Positions 16,557 through 24,672 of a stretch of 64,000 nt of DNA are shown in pieces. The DNA comes from an uncultured Eubacteriales bacterium (GTDB lineage: Bacteria > Bacillota > Clostridia > Christensenellales > Aristaeellaceae). The stretch spans positions 1-64,000 of the forward strand of contig CADCAS010000001.1 in NCBI GenBank assembly GCA_902799465.1, given 5' to 3'. Below the pieces are notes generated by a model. The model had not been told where the DNA came from. It made no database searches and saw nothing but the letters and a program-made list of their open reading frames with translations. The translations under genes were made by a program, and so were the position numbers. Numbering within the stretch: the first letter of the stretch is position 1; each line of letters starts with the position of its first letter.

Positions 16557-17441
16557 TCAGTTGTCCTCTTCCACCGCCGCGGGCGCTTCATCCATGTCCT
16601 CGCCGTCGGAATAGGCGGGGCTGTAGTCCAGGGTCAGCTTGATCGGCCCGCGCTCGGGCAGATCGTAGGCGGGCTCGGGCTCCGCCGGAACGGGGTCCGG
16701 CACGGCCACGGGTTCCGGCTCTGCCACAGGCTCCGGTTCAGCCACAGGCTCCGGCGCGGCCACAGGCTCCGGCTCTACCGCGGGCGCTGCCGGTTCGGCA
16801 GCCGGCGCGGGCTCGAACGCGGGCGCGTAGGCCGACGGAGTCTGGGGCGTGGGCGGCACCTCCGCGTGCGGCTTGCGGCCCCAGCGGCCCTTGGACTCCG
16901 GCACGCTGGAAACGCCGTTGATGTTGATGGACACGGACCGCACCGCCACGCCGCAGTTCACCTCCACGAACCTGCGGATGGCCTGCTGCATGTTCATCGT
17001 CACGGTGGGCACGTGGCAGCCGTTTTGCAGGGTGGCGGCGATGTTGATGCCGATGGCGTCGTCCATGCTCTCGATGTCGATCTTCATCTCGTTGATGCCG
17101 TCGATGGACGTCACGGACTGCCGCACCATCTGCTCGATGGCCGTCACCGCGATGCGCACCCGCCCGGCGTCGCTGGAATCCATGGTGATGAAGCCGCGGT
17201 CCGCCCGCTTGCCCCGATGGAAGATGATGCACAGCTGGATCACGCACAGCACCACATACACCGCCAGCGCCGCGATGCCGATGACCATCACCTCGGTGGG
17301 CGTGAGCCTGCCGGTCACGCGGTTGTAGATGGCCGTGACCTCATCGGGCTTGATCACATAGGCCGCCACGCCGGCGCAGATGACCAGCGAGCACAGCCAG
17401 TGGAAAAACATCAGTATGCGCTTTCCGATACTCAGTTTCAT
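16557..17441 (-). CDS. AmaP-like membrane anchor with Pro/Glu/Ala tail
   Basis: A 294-residue protein with two N-terminal membrane helices (about residues 7-29 and 50-74), then an Asp23-like alkaline-shock fold (about 85-185, with VRIAVTAIEQMVRQSV and VEVNCGVAVRSVSININGV). The C-terminal tail is rich in repeated PEPVA units, then acidic. The first part corresponds to AmaP, which anchors Asp23 at the membrane. It follows the asp23 gene by about 50 nt, supporting a partnership. The repeated tail is probably unstructured and may span wall space or bind partners. Confidence 0.82.
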   Translation of the reverse strand: MKLSIGKRILMFFHWLCSLVICAGVAAYVIKPDEVTAIYNRVTGRLTPTEVMVIGIAALAVYVVLCVIQLCIIFHRGKRADRGFITMDSSDAGRVRIAVTAIEQMVRQSVTSIDGINEMKIDIESMDDAIGINIAATLQNGCHVPTVTMNMQQAIRRFVEVNCGVAVRSVSININGVSSVPESKGRWGRKPHAEVPPTPQTPSAYAPAFEPAPAAEPAAPAVEPEPVAAPEPVAEPEPVAEPEPVAVPDPVPAEPEPAYDLPERGPIKLTLDYSPAYSDGEDMDEAPAAVEEDN

Positions 17442-17493
17442 AGCTACCGCCTTTCCCCGGCACGCTCATGTACCGGCGACGGGAAGTGCGTCT

Positions 17494-18267
17494 CTATTCC
17501 TTGACCTCTTCCCCGTCCTCATCGTCCAAGGGGACGTCATCGCCGTCCGCCTCGTCCTCGTATTCCTCGTAGCTCTCCACGTAGTCCTCAACGGCCTCCT
17601 CCACGGGGGCGTGGACGGGCTCGGGCTCGTCAGGCTCAGCCTCGGCGACGGGCACGATGACGGGTTCGATGACGGGTTCGTCCTCGGCTTCCTCCTCGTC
17701 CTCGATCTCGTCCTCAGCCTCAGTCTCCGCTTCGACTGCGATCTCGGGTTCGGGCTCGGGCTCAGCCGCCGCCTCAGGCTCGGCGGGGGCCGCCTTCTCC
17801 GCGGGGGTCTCCGTCTCCGCGGCGCTCTCGGCGTTGCGCTCCAGCATCTTGCGGTGCTGCTCGTCCAGCTCGGCGTTGGCCCGCTGCTCGCGCTCGAAGG
17901 AGATGCCGGAGACGTGCACGTCCACGGCCTTCACGTCCAGGCCGCTCATGGTCTCGATGGCCTTCTTCACGTTCTCCTGGATGTTCCGCGCCACGTCGGG
18001 CACCGGAGAGCCGTACTCCACCACGATGGTGATGTCCACGGAGACCCGGTTGTTGTCCAGGTCGATGCGCACGCCCTTGGTGAAGTTGCGGGTATTTTTC
18101 CGGGAAAACATATCTGCAAAGCCGGAAGAGGGAGAGCTCATGCTGGCCACGCCGTCCACCTCGGTGGCGGCGAGACCGGCGATGGTGGCGACGACCTCCG
18201 TCGCGAAGGATACGGTGCCGTCCGGATTCTCATTCAGCTTGACATCGGAAGGATAGTTTTCGCTCAT
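17494..18267 (-). CDS. Asp23/Gls24 family envelope stress protein
   Basis: A 257-residue protein. The first 120 residues form an Asp23/Gls24 domain (VSFATEVVATIAGLAATEVDGVASM; GVRIDLDNNRVSVDITIVVEYGSPVPDVARNIQENVKKAIE). The rest is an extremely acidic Glu/Ala/Pro tail of about 100 residues ending in EDGEEVKE, much longer than classic Asp23. The start at 18267 is set by AAGGAGG 8 nt upstream; a reading to 18369 lacks an SD. It corresponds to yqhY of Bacillus, and with the AmaP-like neighbour likely forms a membrane-associated complex. Confidence 0.88.
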   Translation of the reverse strand: MSENYPSDVKLNENPDGTVSFATEVVATIAGLAATEVDGVASMSSPSSGFADMFSRKNTRNFTKGVRIDLDNNRVSVDITIVVEYGSPVPDVARNIQENVKKAIETMSGLDVKAVDVHVSGISFEREQRANAELDEQHRKMLERNAESAAETETPAEKAAPAEPEAAAEPEPEPEIAVEAETEAEDEIEDEEEAEDEPVIEPVIVPVAEAEPDEPEPVHAPVEEAVEDYVESYEEYEDEADGDDVPLDDEDGEEVKE

Positions 18268-18376
18268 GTTGCAGACCTCCTTTTGGGATCGCCGCGGCTC
18301 AAAAGCGCCTCCGGTACGGTGACGATCCATTCTCCCCTCCATTATAGCAGAAAACGCCCGCAAGCGCAAACATTTT

Positions 18377-18868
18377 TCACGGATTTATCGGAATGATTTT
18401 CACATTTTGGCTGGTGACCCCTGTCTGCCGCAGCACCAGGTCCAGGATCACCGCGGTTTTGCGCCGGTCCAGGGTCTCGCCCCGCACCAGCACGTTCACC
18501 GCCGTGGCGCTCACGGTGACCAATGTCTCCTCAAATCCCCGCGCCGACAGCACGCCCTCGATGTCCGTCTCCGCGCGCTCGGAATCCATCAACTCCATCA
18601 GGCGGCGCTTTGCTGAAGAGAGGGTGTCGGGGTCGGTGGCGGCGTCATGGATGATGTCGTTGAGCTCTGCCCGCTGGCGCTCGCGCAACTGGGCCCGCTC
18701 CGTGCGAAAGGCGGTCAGCGGGTCCGAGGCCTCCTCCATGATCTGCCCGGACTGCGCGGGCAGGGCGCGGACCTGGCTGTCCCGGATATAGGCGCTCGCC
18801 GCGGTCACCGCCAGCAGCAAACACAGCGCCGCCGCGGAAAGCGCCGCCCGGCGCTTCAGTTTTGCCAT
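18377..18868 (-). CDS. spoIIIAH: Stage III sporulation protein AH
   Basis: A 163-residue protein with one N-terminal membrane helix (residues 8-28) and a C-terminal ring-forming YscJ/FliF-like domain (ARGFEETLVTVSATAVNVLVRGETLDRRKTAVILDLVLRQTG). In sporulation it is the mother-cell half of the channel that joins forespore SpoIIQ. It is the last spoIIIA gene. Element E4 separates it from spoIIIAG. Confidence 0.9.
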   Translation of the reverse strand: MAKLKRRAALSAAALCLLLAVTAASAYIRDSQVRALPAQSGQIMEEASDPLTAFRTERAQLRERQRAELNDIIHDAATDPDTLSSAKRRLMELMDSERAETDIEGVLSARGFEETLVTVSATAVNVLVRGETLDRRKTAVILDLVLRQTGVTSQNVKIIPINP

Positions 18869-18897
18869 TTTGACACCCGCCTTTCAGACCAAGTGAC

Positions 18898-19075
18898 AAA
18901 TTAGGAATGAGGAATTAGGAATTAAAGATAGTGGCTGCCGCGCGCAAGGTATGGACAGCGAATGGCTGCCCACCATAAACTCAACAAAACGTATTGTAAA
19001 ACAGGCGGCGTAATACCGCTCCTTCGTTGCCAAGCTATTTCAATTCCTAATTCCTAATTCCCAATTCCTAATTCT
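18898..19075. repeat. Heptamer-bordered intergenic element E4, inside the spoIIIA operon
   Basis: Left arm 18898-18924 (TTAGGAA/TGAGGAA units), right arm 19040-19074 (complement). The core contains AAAACGTATTGT and AGGCGGCG, resembling E3/E9, and the right flank CGCCAAATCA resembles that of E3. It splits spoIIIAG from spoIIIAH without affecting either frame. No ORF inside. Confidence 0.82.
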
Positions 19076-19109
19076 TCGCCAAATCACTGTTATCCGGTTC
19101 ATCGAAGGC

Positions 19110-19454
19110 TTAATTGTATCCCCCAATCACCGCCACCCGCTCGGCCTCGATGCCGAGCAAGGTCGTCACCGCCGAACGTGCCTCCAGCTCCGCCCGCACG
19201 CCCGTCATGGCCGGGGCCACGATCACGGCGCTGACGGCGCAGCCCTTTTCGTCCTCCACCACCATCACGCGCACCCGCCCCAGCCCTTCGATGCCCTCCA
19301 GGAGGTTCTGCAGGCGCTGCTCCAGGGGCGTGGAAGCGGGCGCGTCCTGTAGCTGCGCGTTGGACAGCACGAGCGCCAGCAATGCCAGCGCCACGATGGC
19401 CGCGAGGACCCCGATTCCCCGCGCCCCGCGCAGGGCGTCCAGAAATGCGCTCAT
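19110..19454 (-). CDS. spoIIIAG: Stage III sporulation protein AG (short)
   Basis: A 114-residue protein with an N-terminal membrane helix (about 14-32) followed by a compact ring-building domain (LEQRLQNLLEGIEGLGRVRVMVVEDEK, then GVRAELEARSAVTTLLGIEAERVAVIGG). B. subtilis SpoIIIAG is about twice as long, so this is a reduced version with most linker sequence missing. Position and order support the call. Confidence 0.85.
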   Translation of the reverse strand: MSAFLDALRGARGIGVLAAIVALALLALVLSNAQLQDAPASTPLEQRLQNLLEGIEGLGRVRVMVVEDEKGCAVSAVIVAPAMTGVRAELEARSAVTTLLGIEAERVAVIGGYN

Positions 19455-19476
19455 GGGATGCCTTTCCTCCGGGAAA

Positions 19477-19644
19477 TCACAGTCCCGCCTCCATAAGCCG
19501 CAGGGCGCACAGCGCGATGGACAGCCCGCAGGCCAGCCGCACCCCCTCCGCGCCGCCGTCGAACAGCGCGTCCACCCCCGCGGTGAACAGGCACACGCCG
19601 AACAGCGCGGTCAGCGCCGGGCGCAGGGCTTCCAGCAGGTCCAT
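19477..19644 (-). CDS. spoIIIAF: SpoIIIAF reduced to its membrane part
   Basis: A 55-residue protein, MDLLEALRPALTALFGVCLF..., with two hydrophobic segments separated by a short polar loop. That matches only the N-terminal membrane region of SpoIIIAF (about 200 residues in Bacillus). A GGGGGTG sequence is 6-8 nt before the ATG. spoIIIAG starts only 22 nt downstream, so no room remains for the soluble domain. Assignment rests mainly on position between spoIIIAE and spoIIIAG. Confidence 0.65.
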   Translation of the reverse strand: MDLLEALRPALTALFGVCLFTAGVDALFDGGAEGVRLACGLSIALCALRLMEAGL

Positions 19645-19661
19645 GGGCACACCCCCTTCGT

Positions 19662-20780
19662 TCATAGCAGCGCCGCACAGCCGCCCGCCAGCAGCAGGGT
19701 CACCAGCGCGGCGCAGGCGCACAGGGCGAGGACGAGGGCCTGAACGTCGGCAAATCGCCCGATGAGGACAACGACGGGCGCGTCACCGGCCAGAGGCTCC
19801 AGCAGGGCCGCAGCCACGCGCAGGGACATGAGCGTCGACGCCAGCTTCATCATCGGCTCCAGGCACAGATGGGCGATCAGCAGCGCGCCGGTGAAGCCCA
19901 GCGCCCGCCGCGCCATGCCCGCGCTGGCCGCCAGGGAGCCGGACACCCCTGACAGCTCGCCGCCGATGATCGGCACCAGATTTTCCAGGGCCAGCTTGGC
20001 GGTTCGCGCCGCGGCGGTATCCCCGGCCGCGCCCATCAGCCCCCGGACAGACATCAGCCCACCGAACAGGAATACGGTGATTCCCAGCAGCCACCGCGTC
20101 CCGCCCGCGATCAGGCGAAACAGCCTGTCCAGCGAAAAGCGCCGGGTCAGGCTGCCCGCTACGGCCACCGCGCAGGCCGTCGCGCACAGGTCCAGCCCCA
20201 GCCCGCCCAGCACGTGGTCGATCAGCGCGGCGCACTCCGCGGCCAGCGGCGTCAGTATGGAGGCGGTGACCGGCGCGCCGGTCAGGGTCAGCGCGGACAC
20301 CAGCACCGGCGTCAGCGCCGACGCGGCTCCGTCCAGTGCGGACAGGAAGGCCGAGGCCGTCTCCCGCGCCGCCGCCGCCTGAGTCGCCAGGGTGACGGCG
20401 CAGCACAGCGCACACAGCAGATCGGCCATGCCCAGTCCCGCGGCGTTCTTTCCAAAGATCAGCCGAAGCCCCGCGCACAGCGCCACAGGCGGCAGCATCG
20501 CCCGGAGGGTCTTGATCAGCGCCTCCCGCAGGCCGGCCCGGAGAGCCTCCGACCACGTCGCGACCACCTGGGAAGGGCTCTCTCCCTCCCCCTTCAACAG
20601 CGTTCGCAGCGCGTCCCAGGCGTCGAAGCCCGCGTCCCCTGCGTATCTGGCCAGCGCGTCGAAGCCAGCCGCCCGGGCGATGCGCTCCTCCGGGGACTCC
20701 GCCAGCGCCACGCCCGCTATAAGTGTCAGGACACAAGCCGCGACAGCGAGCCAAGCAGCGATTCGGCCAGCGGCAGGCAC
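19662..20780 (-). CDS. spoIIIAE: Stage III sporulation protein AE
   Basis: A polytopic membrane protein of about 372 residues, similar in length to B. subtilis SpoIIIAE (399). It begins with a signal-like helix (AAWLAVAACVLTLIAGVALA) and contains many hydrophobic segments, including the conserved LENLVPIIGGELSGVSGSLAAS stretch. The start is uncertain: GTG at 20780 is the best in-frame codon that keeps the signal helix, but it has no clear SD and overlaps spoIIIAD by 55 nt, suggesting coupling. The open frame extends to 21119 but that part reads through spoIIIAD/AC out of frame. Confidence 0.85.
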   Translation of the reverse strand: MPAAGRIAAWLAVAACVLTLIAGVALAESPEERIARAAGFDALARYAGDAGFDAWDALRTLLKGEGESPSQVVATWSEALRAGLREALIKTLRAMLPPVALCAGLRLIFGKNAAGLGMADLLCALCCAVTLATQAAAARETASAFLSALDGAASALTPVLVSALTLTGAPVTASILTPLAAECAALIDHVLGGLGLDLCATACAVAVAGSLTRRFSLDRLFRLIAGGTRWLLGITVFLFGGLMSVRGLMGAAGDTAAARTAKLALENLVPIIGGELSGVSGSLAASAGMARRALGFTGALLIAHLCLEPMMKLASTLMSLRVAAALLEPLAGDAPVVVLIGRFADVQALVLALCACAALVTLLLAGGCAALL

Positions 20781-21112
20781 AGCGCCAGTATGGCCACCCG
20801 CCCGATGAGCCGCACCCGGCCCGCCAGCGCCGTCTCCCCGGCGTCCCGGCAGAGCTGGCCCGCCAGCTCCGACAGCACCGAGATCCCGGCGCAGCGCAGT
20901 ATGGCGTTCACGACCTGATCGTCCGCGCCCTCCGCCAGCGCCCGGAGCGCCTGAAGGCGCGGCAGCGACGCCTCCAGATACAGCGCCAGCCCCAGCATCG
21001 CCGCCGCCCCCGCGGCCAGCGACACCGCCGTGGCCAGCTCCGGCCGCTGGGGACGTATCACGGCGCAGGCCATCGCCGCCGCCAGGCAGACCCCGATCCA
21101 GCGCAGCGCCAT
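20726..21112 (-). CDS. spoIIIAD: Stage III sporulation protein AD
   Basis: A 128-residue small membrane protein with hydrophobic segments at about 2-20, 28-48 and 100-125 and the typical central VVNAILRCAGISVLSELAGQLCRDAGETALA region. It is part of the SpoIIIA-SpoIIQ feeding channel. It starts 4 nt after spoIIIAC ends. Confidence 0.9.
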   Translation of the reverse strand: MALRWIGVCLAAAMACAVIRPQRPELATAVSLAAGAAAMLGLALYLEASLPRLQALRALAEGADDQVVNAILRCAGISVLSELAGQLCRDAGETALAGRVRLIGRVAILALCLPLAESLLGSLSRLVS

Positions 21113-21115
21113 GGC

Positions 21116-21310
21116 TCACAGCGCGAACAGGCTTCGCACGCTGTTGAAGAAGCCGGAGATCATGTTCGCCACCATCATCAGCACCACCACCAGCCCGGAC
21201 AGCGTGGCCAGCATGGCGATGTCGTCCCGCCCCGCACGGCTCAGCACCTGCCCGATCACCGTCACCACGATCCCGATCCCCGCGATCTTGAATATGAAGT
21301 CAACGTCCAT
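21116..21310 (-). CDS. spoIIIAC: Stage III sporulation protein AC
   Basis: A 64-residue protein with two membrane helices (MDVDFIFKIAGIGIVVTVIGQVL and ATLSGLVVVLMMVANMISGFF), the usual SpoIIIAC size. AGAGG lies 6 nt before the ATG at 21310; the in-frame ATG at 21328 lies closer to the repeat remnant and has no SD. Confidence 0.9.
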   Translation of the reverse strand: MDVDFIFKIAGIGIVVTVIGQVLSRAGRDDIAMLATLSGLVVVLMMVANMISGFFNSVRSLFAL

Positions 21311-21330
21311 AGATACCTCTTTATACAAAG

Positions 21331-21366
21331 AGTGGAAAGTTTAACAGTGTGCTGTCACGATTGCCA
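21331..21366. repeat. Solo arm of the GTGGARA-type repeat (E5)
   Basis: AGTGGAAAGTTTAACAGTGT followed by GCTGTCACG, nearly identical to the left end of E6 (22824-22855) but without an opposing arm. It lies in the 70-nt spoIIIAB-spoIIIAC gap. Confidence 0.6.
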
Positions 21367-21380
21367 TGTATCTTCCCTGT

Positions 21381-21881
21381 CTAAATCACGATCAGCGCCA
21401 GCATCAGCCCCAGCAGCAGGCCCAGCGAGAGGTAGAGCCGTTCGGCGCTTCGGGCGTTGGTCCGGGCCTGGTCGAGGCTGCGCTCCAGGGTGTTGAGGAC
21501 GGCGGAGAGAAGCAGCTCCTGCCGCTCGCGGCCCGTCTCGCCCAGCTGGCTGAACAGCTGATCCAGCGTCCGACGGTCCGCCGCGTCCAGGGCGTCGATG
21601 GCGCCGCCGCGACGGCCCGCGCCCTGGGACACCTTCCCCCAGGCTGACGCCGCGGCCTCGCCGGGACCCATCGCCCGTCCCACCGCCGCCAGTATGTCAC
21701 ACCCCGAGCCGGACAGCGCCGCCGCCACCGGCTCCAGCAGCTTGAGCATCCGCATCCGCAGCACCTTGATCCCCTCGACCAGCGCCGCCAGCGTCACCGC
21801 CCTGCGCCGGGCAGAGGCGGACAGGGCGCTTCCGCACAGCGCGCACCCCACCACCACGCAGATTGCCAGTGCGAAACGCAT
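21381..21881 (-). CDS. spoIIIAB: Stage III sporulation protein AB
   Basis: A 166-residue protein with N- and C-terminal membrane helices (residues 2-22; 148-166, ending SLGLLLGLMLALIVI) and a helical cytoplasmic middle, related to GspF-type secretion proteins. GGGGAGG is 6 nt before the ATG. The spoIIIAA frame runs through its first 185 nt. Confidence 0.9.
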   Translation of the reverse strand: MRFALAICVVVGCALCGSALSASARRRAVTLAALVEGIKVLRMRMLKLLEPVAAALSGSGCDILAAVGRAMGPGEAAASAWGKVSQGAGRRGGAIDALDAADRRTLDQLFSQLGETGRERQELLLSAVLNTLERSLDQARTNARSAERLYLSLGLLLGLMLALIVI

Positions 21882-22749
21882 GCCATTCCTCCCCGATCTT
21901 GCGAATCTCCGCGATGTGTCCGGGCGCGCCGCCCAGCAGCGCGCCCAGCTCGAACACCCCGTCCAGCCCAGCCAGTCCCTCCCGCCGATAGAGCTGCCGA
22001 AAGCCGCCCGCGTGGGCCGAGGCGATGACCCGCACGCCGCAGCGAACCGCCTCGGCCAGCGCCGCCGCGTCCGCCGCCCCGCCGATCTCGTCGGCGATGA
22101 TGACCTCCGGCGCGGCGGCGCGGAGCATCCGGGGGATTGCCGCCGCCTTGGGACAGCCGTCCATCACGTCGGTGCGCGGCCCCACGTCCAGTGTGGGCAC
22201 GCCGCGGTGACAGGCGGCCAGCTCATGTCGCTCGTCGGCGATGCACACGTTGCGCCCCTCCTCGGACAGCCGACGCGCCAGCTCCCGCAGCAGCGTGGTC
22301 TTGCCCAGCCCCGGCGGTGACAGGATCAGCGTTGAAAAGGGCAGGCCGTCGCGATCGAGCAGGCGCGGCCACACCACGTCAGCGCAGCCCGGGACCGCCC
22401 GGGCAAAGCGCAGGCACAGGGAGCCGGCCTCGGCCATGCCCGTCACCCGTTCCCCGTCCCACACAAGCCGCCCGCACACCCCCACCCGGCAGCCGTCAGA
22501 CAGGGTGAAGAAGCCCTCCCGCAGCTCCGCCTCCCGGGCGTACCAGCTGTAGTCCATAAGGGCATCCAGTATGCGGTCCAGTTCATCAGCCTTCAGCGGC
22601 GCGCGGGACAGCCACTCTCCCGAGGCGCACCTGAGTTGCACGGGACGCCCCGCCCGCAGCCGCAGCTCCCGCACGTCCCCCGCCCGCGCCGCCAGCGCCT
22701 CCCCGACCTCCGCGGGCAGCAGCCCCCGAAGCCGCGCGATGCTCTCCAA
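21697..22749 (-). CDS. spoIIIAA: Stage III sporulation protein AA, extended C terminus
   Basis: A 350-residue AAA-type ATPase of the secretion-ATPase superfamily powering the SpoIIIA channel. Walker A PPGLGKTTLLRELA lies near residue 145, Walker B VIIADEIGG near 215, and an Arg/His-rich box near 230-260. The start is TTG with GGGAGG 8 nt upstream. The family normally ends shortly after residue 300; here the frame continues about 60 residues as Gly/Ala-rich sequence read from inside spoIIIAB, so the stop appears to have been lost or a frame error exists. Confidence 0.9.
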   Translation of the reverse strand: MESIARLRGLLPAEVGEALAARAGDVRELRLRAGRPVQLRCASGEWLSRAPLKADELDRILDALMDYSWYAREAELREGFFTLSDGCRVGVCGRLVWDGERVTGMAEAGSLCLRFARAVPGCADVVWPRLLDRDGLPFSTLILSPPGLGKTTLLRELARRLSEEGRNVCIADERHELAACHRGVPTLDVGPRTDVMDGCPKAAAIPRMLRAAAPEVIIADEIGGAADAAALAEAVRCGVRVIASAHAGGFRQLYRREGLAGLDGVFELGALLGGAPGHIAEIRKIGEEWHAFRTGNLRGGGVRAVRKRPVRLCPAQGGDAGGAGRGDQGAADADAQAAGAGGGGAVRLGV

Positions 22750-22778
22750 TCCCCTCGCCTCCCTTGCGGCATGGTTTT

Positions 22779-22807
22779 ATATTATGGTCGAGGCGAAGGA
22801 TTCATGA
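22779..22807 (-). promoter_or_regulatory. Candidate sigma-E promoter of the spoIIIA operon
   Basis: Minus strand TCATGAAT (22800-22807), 13-nt spacer, CATAATAT (22779-22786), about 30 nt upstream of spoIIIAA. It resembles the mother-cell sigma-E consensus (-35 like GTCATATT, -10 like CATACAAT) and spoIIIA is a sigma-E operon in Bacillus. Confidence 0.5.
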
Positions 22808-22820
22808 CTGGGAGGACAAT

Positions 22821-22910
22821 GTGAAGTGGAGAGTTTAATAGTGAGCTGTCGCGGTAAGAATCAAAGTGCGTCAGCCGCAATTCAACTCCCCACTTTCAAC
22901 TCTCTACTCA
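22821..22910. repeat. Heptamer-type intergenic element E6 (GTGGAGA units)
   Basis: Left arm GTGAAGTGGAGAGTTTAA, right arm TTCAACTCCCCACTTTCAAC-TCTCTACTC, with a core containing AGCTGTCGCGG. Lies between the spoIIIA promoter and the diguanylate cyclase stop. Confidence 0.7.
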
Positions 22911-22953
22911 GGCATATCCATGTCTATTGACAGCAGCAAGCTTACAAATGAGA

Positions 22954-22980
22954 AGCGGACGCCCGTGCAGAGCGTCCGCA
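22954..22980 (-). terminator. Terminator after the diguanylate cyclase gene
   Basis: GCGGACGC-ccgtgcaga-GCGTCCGC, 24 nt downstream of the stop on the minus strand; the U-tract is modest. Confidence 0.6.
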
Positions 22981-23003
22981 GTTGGATTGATTGGAGATAA
23001 GAT

Positions 23004-24464
23004 TTACCGGGCTCGCCGGTCCCTTCCCTTTTGCTGATAGAACTTTGCCTTGTCCTCGTACATTCGCTCGTCGGCCAGCTTGGCCAGCTCGGACAGGCTG
23101 AGGGAGGGCTCCTCCCGTGCGTAGGCGATGCCGATGGAGACGCTCATCTCCCACCCTCGGCGGCGGGTCCAGGTGTCCATCTTCTGCTTAAACAGCACGT
23201 CGGCCCGCTTGAGCTGCCATGCGTCGGCGTACACCAGCGCCGCGAACTCGTCGCCGCCGATGCGGTAGAGGGTGCCGTAGATGCCGTAGCACTCCTTCAT
23301 GTATTCGGCGGCGTCGGTGATCAGCCAGTCCCCGGCCTCGTGGCCGTGGTGGTCGTTGATCTCCTTGAGGCCGTTCAGGTCCATGGAGATGTACACCACC
23401 TCGAGCCGCTTGGGGTCGTTTTGCAGCGCCTGCATATCGGTCTCATAAGCGCGGCGGTTGCGCATGCCGGTGAGGGAGTCGGTGTTGGCGTTCTCCTGCT
23501 CGTCGACGATGCGGCTGGTCATGCGGCGCACGATGACGGTCAGCACCCCCGCGGAGAAGAGCAGATACAGCGACAGGGTCAGCATGATCACCGGCAGGCT
23601 CCGGTTGACATAGCGCTTCTCCTGGAGGATGACGATGGTGTAGTCCTCGGGGCTTCGATAGGTGCAGTAGTACGGGCCGCCGAATTCGGTCCGCGAGACG
23701 CTGTTTAGGGCGTGGGGCTTCAGCTTTTGCAGGTCGATGCCCAGCTCGATCAGCGTCCTGCCCGCCGCGCCGTTCAGCGTCGCGCCCAAAATCTCCTCGC
23801 TCTCCCAGTCCGCCACCAGCACGTCCAGCCCCTCGTAGACGGGCAGACTGGACACCACGTCGGATACGGTGTCGGTGCGCAGCTCCTCCAGCAGCCGCAC
23901 CGGCTCGATGCCAATCTGGATCATCCGCTCGCCCTGCCCGTTCCAGCACATGGCGTACATCATGGACTTGCCCTCTGCGGTGTTCGGGGTCACGTCCTGG
24001 CACATGGCCAGCGTCCTGTCCCCCAGCATGGGCTTGAAGAAGGCCATCTGCTCGCCGGAATCCAGGGAATAGCCGTAGTAGCTGGGCACGGTGCCGCCGA
24101 TGATGGTGCCCGTGGCGTCGAAGATCTGGATCTCATCGATGGACATCAGCGACGCCACGCGCTCGAGCTCCTCGATGTCGCTGTCGATGCCGGGGATGTG
24201 GTCCACCATGTAGGCCACCGCCCGGGCCCGGGTGATGTAGTTCTCCTTCAGGGATTCCACCAGTGTCTGCTCCCTGCGGGCCTTGGCGCTCAGCAGGCCG
24301 CTCACCTCATCCGTCAGCAGCGTGGCGGTGCGGTAGGCCTGGCTTCGGTTGCCCGAGCTGATGATGAAGTCCTCGATGCCCAGCAGCAGCGCCATGACGC
24401 ACACGGCAATGGCGATCAGCTGCAGCTTGTTCTGTCGACTGACGCGCTTACCGTTCCCATGCAT
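23004..24464 (-). CDS. Membrane sensor diguanylate cyclase (GGDEF)
   Basis: A 486-residue protein predicted to make c-di-GMP. It has an N-terminal membrane helix (about 14-34), an extracellular sensor region of about 250 residues, a second membrane helix (about 290-310) and a GGDEF domain (330-486) with DSLTGMRNRRAY and intact RIGGDEF near 400. No RxxD inhibitory site is seen five residues upstream of GGDEF, so product inhibition may be absent. There is no EAL domain. GGAGGGGGGAG precedes the ATG. Monocistronic, with its own promoter. Confidence 0.92.
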   Translation of the reverse strand: MHGNGKRVSRQNKLQLIAIAVCVMALLLGIEDFIISSGNRSQAYRTATLLTDEVSGLLSAKARREQTLVESLKENYITRARAVAYMVDHIPGIDSDIEELERVASLMSIDEIQIFDATGTIIGGTVPSYYGYSLDSGEQMAFFKPMLGDRTLAMCQDVTPNTAEGKSMMYAMCWNGQGERMIQIGIEPVRLLEELRTDTVSDVVSSLPVYEGLDVLVADWESEEILGATLNGAAGRTLIELGIDLQKLKPHALNSVSRTEFGGPYYCTYRSPEDYTIVILQEKRYVNRSLPVIMLTLSLYLLFSAGVLTVIVRRMTSRIVDEQENANTDSLTGMRNRRAYETDMQALQNDPKRLEVVYISMDLNGLKEINDHHGHEAGDWLITDAAEYMKECYGIYGTLYRIGGDEFAALVYADAWQLKRADVLFKQKMDTWTRRRGWEMSVSIGIAYAREEPSLSLSELAKLADERMYEDKAKFYQQKGRDRRAR

Positions 24465-24516
24465 GGCCTCTCCCCCCTCCGGGCTTTGGCGTACACTCCG
24501 CCATTTTTATATAATC

Positions 24517-24547
24517 ATTATACCACCCTCTCCCGGTCTCCCGTCAA
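24517..24547 (-). promoter_or_regulatory. Promoter of the diguanylate cyclase gene
   Basis: Minus strand TTGACG (24542-24547) and TATAAT (24517-24522), with a long 19-nt spacer. Confidence 0.5.
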
Positions 24548-24672
24548 GGGAATGGCGCGAATTTGAGCGGATTGAACGTAAACATTTTGTTAGCAACAAG
24601 GCCTGTCCCATCGGCTGGCAGGGCGAGGGGCGACAGTGACGACGCCTGCCATATTGCGACACACATCCCCCA

